A stretch of DNA of 64,000 nucleotides from Streptomyces sp. NBRC 110611 (GTDB lineage Bacteria > Actinomycetota > Actinomycetes > Streptomycetales > Streptomycetaceae), in the NCBI RefSeq assembly GCF_001590865.1, contig NZ_BBUY01000025.1, positions 1 through 64,000 of the forward strand, in the 5' to 3' direction. The notes under the pieces are model-generated. The model was not told the origin of the DNA and searched no databases. It saw only the letters and a program-made list of their open reading frames with translations. The translations under genes were made by a program, and so were the position numbers. Shown piece after piece: positions 63,522 through 64,000 of the stretch (positions are counted from its first letter, which is position 1; the number at the start of each line of letters is the position of its first letter).

Positions 63522-63707
63522 TTAACGAGTGTCAGTCTTGGGCCGAGGGGTCGGCGGCGAGATCAGGAGGAGCGCGCCCAGCAGCAGCCCGCCTCCACAT
63601 TCGCGGGTGTCGCGGAAGACGCCGTCCGCCTCCGCGGGTTCCAGCAGCTCCTCGACCTCGGCGGCCAGAGTGCCGGCCTCGACCGGCGCAGTGCGATCCG
63701 TAACCAT
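63522..63707 (-). CDS. Small 61-aa peptide with acidic leader-like half and hydrophobic/proline-rich tail
   Basis: A 61-aa product. Residues 1-36 are acidic and leader-like (AAEVEELLEPAEADG); C37 is the only cysteine and is followed by GGGLLLGALLLIS (38-50) and a Pro/Thr/Lys/Arg tail (51-61). This layout fits a ribosomally made peptide precursor or a small membrane-active peptide. ATG 63707 has an excellent site AAAAGGAGT at 63715-63723. It heads an operon of four tightly coupled genes. No known RiPP-modifying enzyme is present. Confidence 0.62.
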   Translation of the reverse strand: MVTDRTAPVEAGTLAAEVEELLEPAEADGVFRDTRECGGGLLLGALLLISPPTPRPKTDTR

Positions 63708-64000
63708 GCGATCAACTCCTTTTGGCGATGGGATACCAGATTCACATCGGGATAAATGCATCGCAACGCGGAAAAGCCTCACATTGGTAAGATCGTGTGA
63801 CCTGGCGTCAGGACTCGGACGGCACCTTCGTTTCCCAAACCCCTTGTTCTGTTGGTGAGTTGGCGATCCGTCCGCTCCCGGCCCACGGATGGCGCAATGG
63901 GGGCCGGGAGGGTGACGGAGGCCCTTCCGGAGGGGCGATTCCGGCGGTCGCCGGGGCCGCTGCCACGGATCAGGGAAGGCAACGAGCGCAAGGGCAGGCG
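63708..64000. other. Upstream region of the peptide operon, no gene seen
   Basis: The 293 bp to the window edge show no supported gene. The part from 63718 to 63800 is A/T-rich and probably contains the minus-strand promoter of the peptide operon, with the related words AATGTGAGG and GATGTGAAT near 63780 and 63740 (minus-strand reading). Confidence 0.35.

Noticed and set aside
63779..63991. 70-codon minus-strand frame upstream of the peptide gene
   Set aside because: No ribosome site, Arg/Pro-rich without a domain; it lies where the operon promoter is expected.

Overview
The window is chromosomal DNA of a Streptomyces-type actinomycete. Evidence: about 70 % G+C, coding frames with G or C in almost every third position, many GTG starts with GGAGG-type ribosome sites, several probable leaderless starts, a single TTA codon in roughly 60 genes, and a gene order known from actinobacteria. 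I count about 60 credible genes; no rRNA, tRNA, CRISPR array, insertion sequence or prophage is visible.

Region 1 (1-14 kb) is a conserved core block. It runs CDP-alcohol phosphatidyltransferase, a nucleotidyltransferase fused to a degenerate phosphomannomutase, DUF881 - small basic protein - DUF881, a zinc-ribbon/FHA protein (GarA/OdhI-like), FtsR, bifunctional nuclease, MerR, DinB, a PRC-barrel protein, then gcvP behind a tandem glycine riboswitch. It parallels Mycobacterium tuberculosis Rv1822-Rv1832, without gcvH.

Region 2 (14-37 kb) holds small metabolic and regulatory units: a GCS2 ligase, CPBP protease, PhzF, PadR, a MocR/flavoprotein divergent pair, a MarR/enolase divergent pair with duplicated operator-like repeats, an APH(3'')-type kinase overlapping matB, a cysteine-less isochorismatase-fold protein, an S9 peptidase, two SDRs, uracil-DNA glycosylase, a TPR-like protein, an oxidoreductase and Lnt.

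Region 3 (37-42 kb) has an ABC exporter behind a MerR/SoxR-like 19-bp-spacer promoter, a sensor kinase whose ATPase domain looks dead, and a STAS protein lacking the usual serine.

Region 4 (42-51 kb) is a whiE-type spore-pigment type II polyketide cluster in canonical order (ORFs I-VII, with the ORFVIII hydroxylase divergent), followed by an O-methyltransferase that may extend it.

Region 5 (51-64 kb) has a beta-helix protein, a GNAT enzyme, the cobalt transporter pair CbtAB under a cobalamin riboswitch, a histidine-phosphatase-fold protein without its catalytic histidine, an SPW protein, an alkyl sulfatase, a STAND ATPase whose residue 19 is a TTA (bldA-type) codon, and a tightly coupled five-gene operon: a 61-aa peptide, an unknown 233-aa protein, two paralogous unknown proteins and a serine hydrolase. 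That operon is the best candidate for an undescribed system.

Regulatory highlights are RecA/LexA-independent damage-type promoters before both dinB and ung, and short tandem repeats that carry the stop codon at the ends of several unrelated genes.
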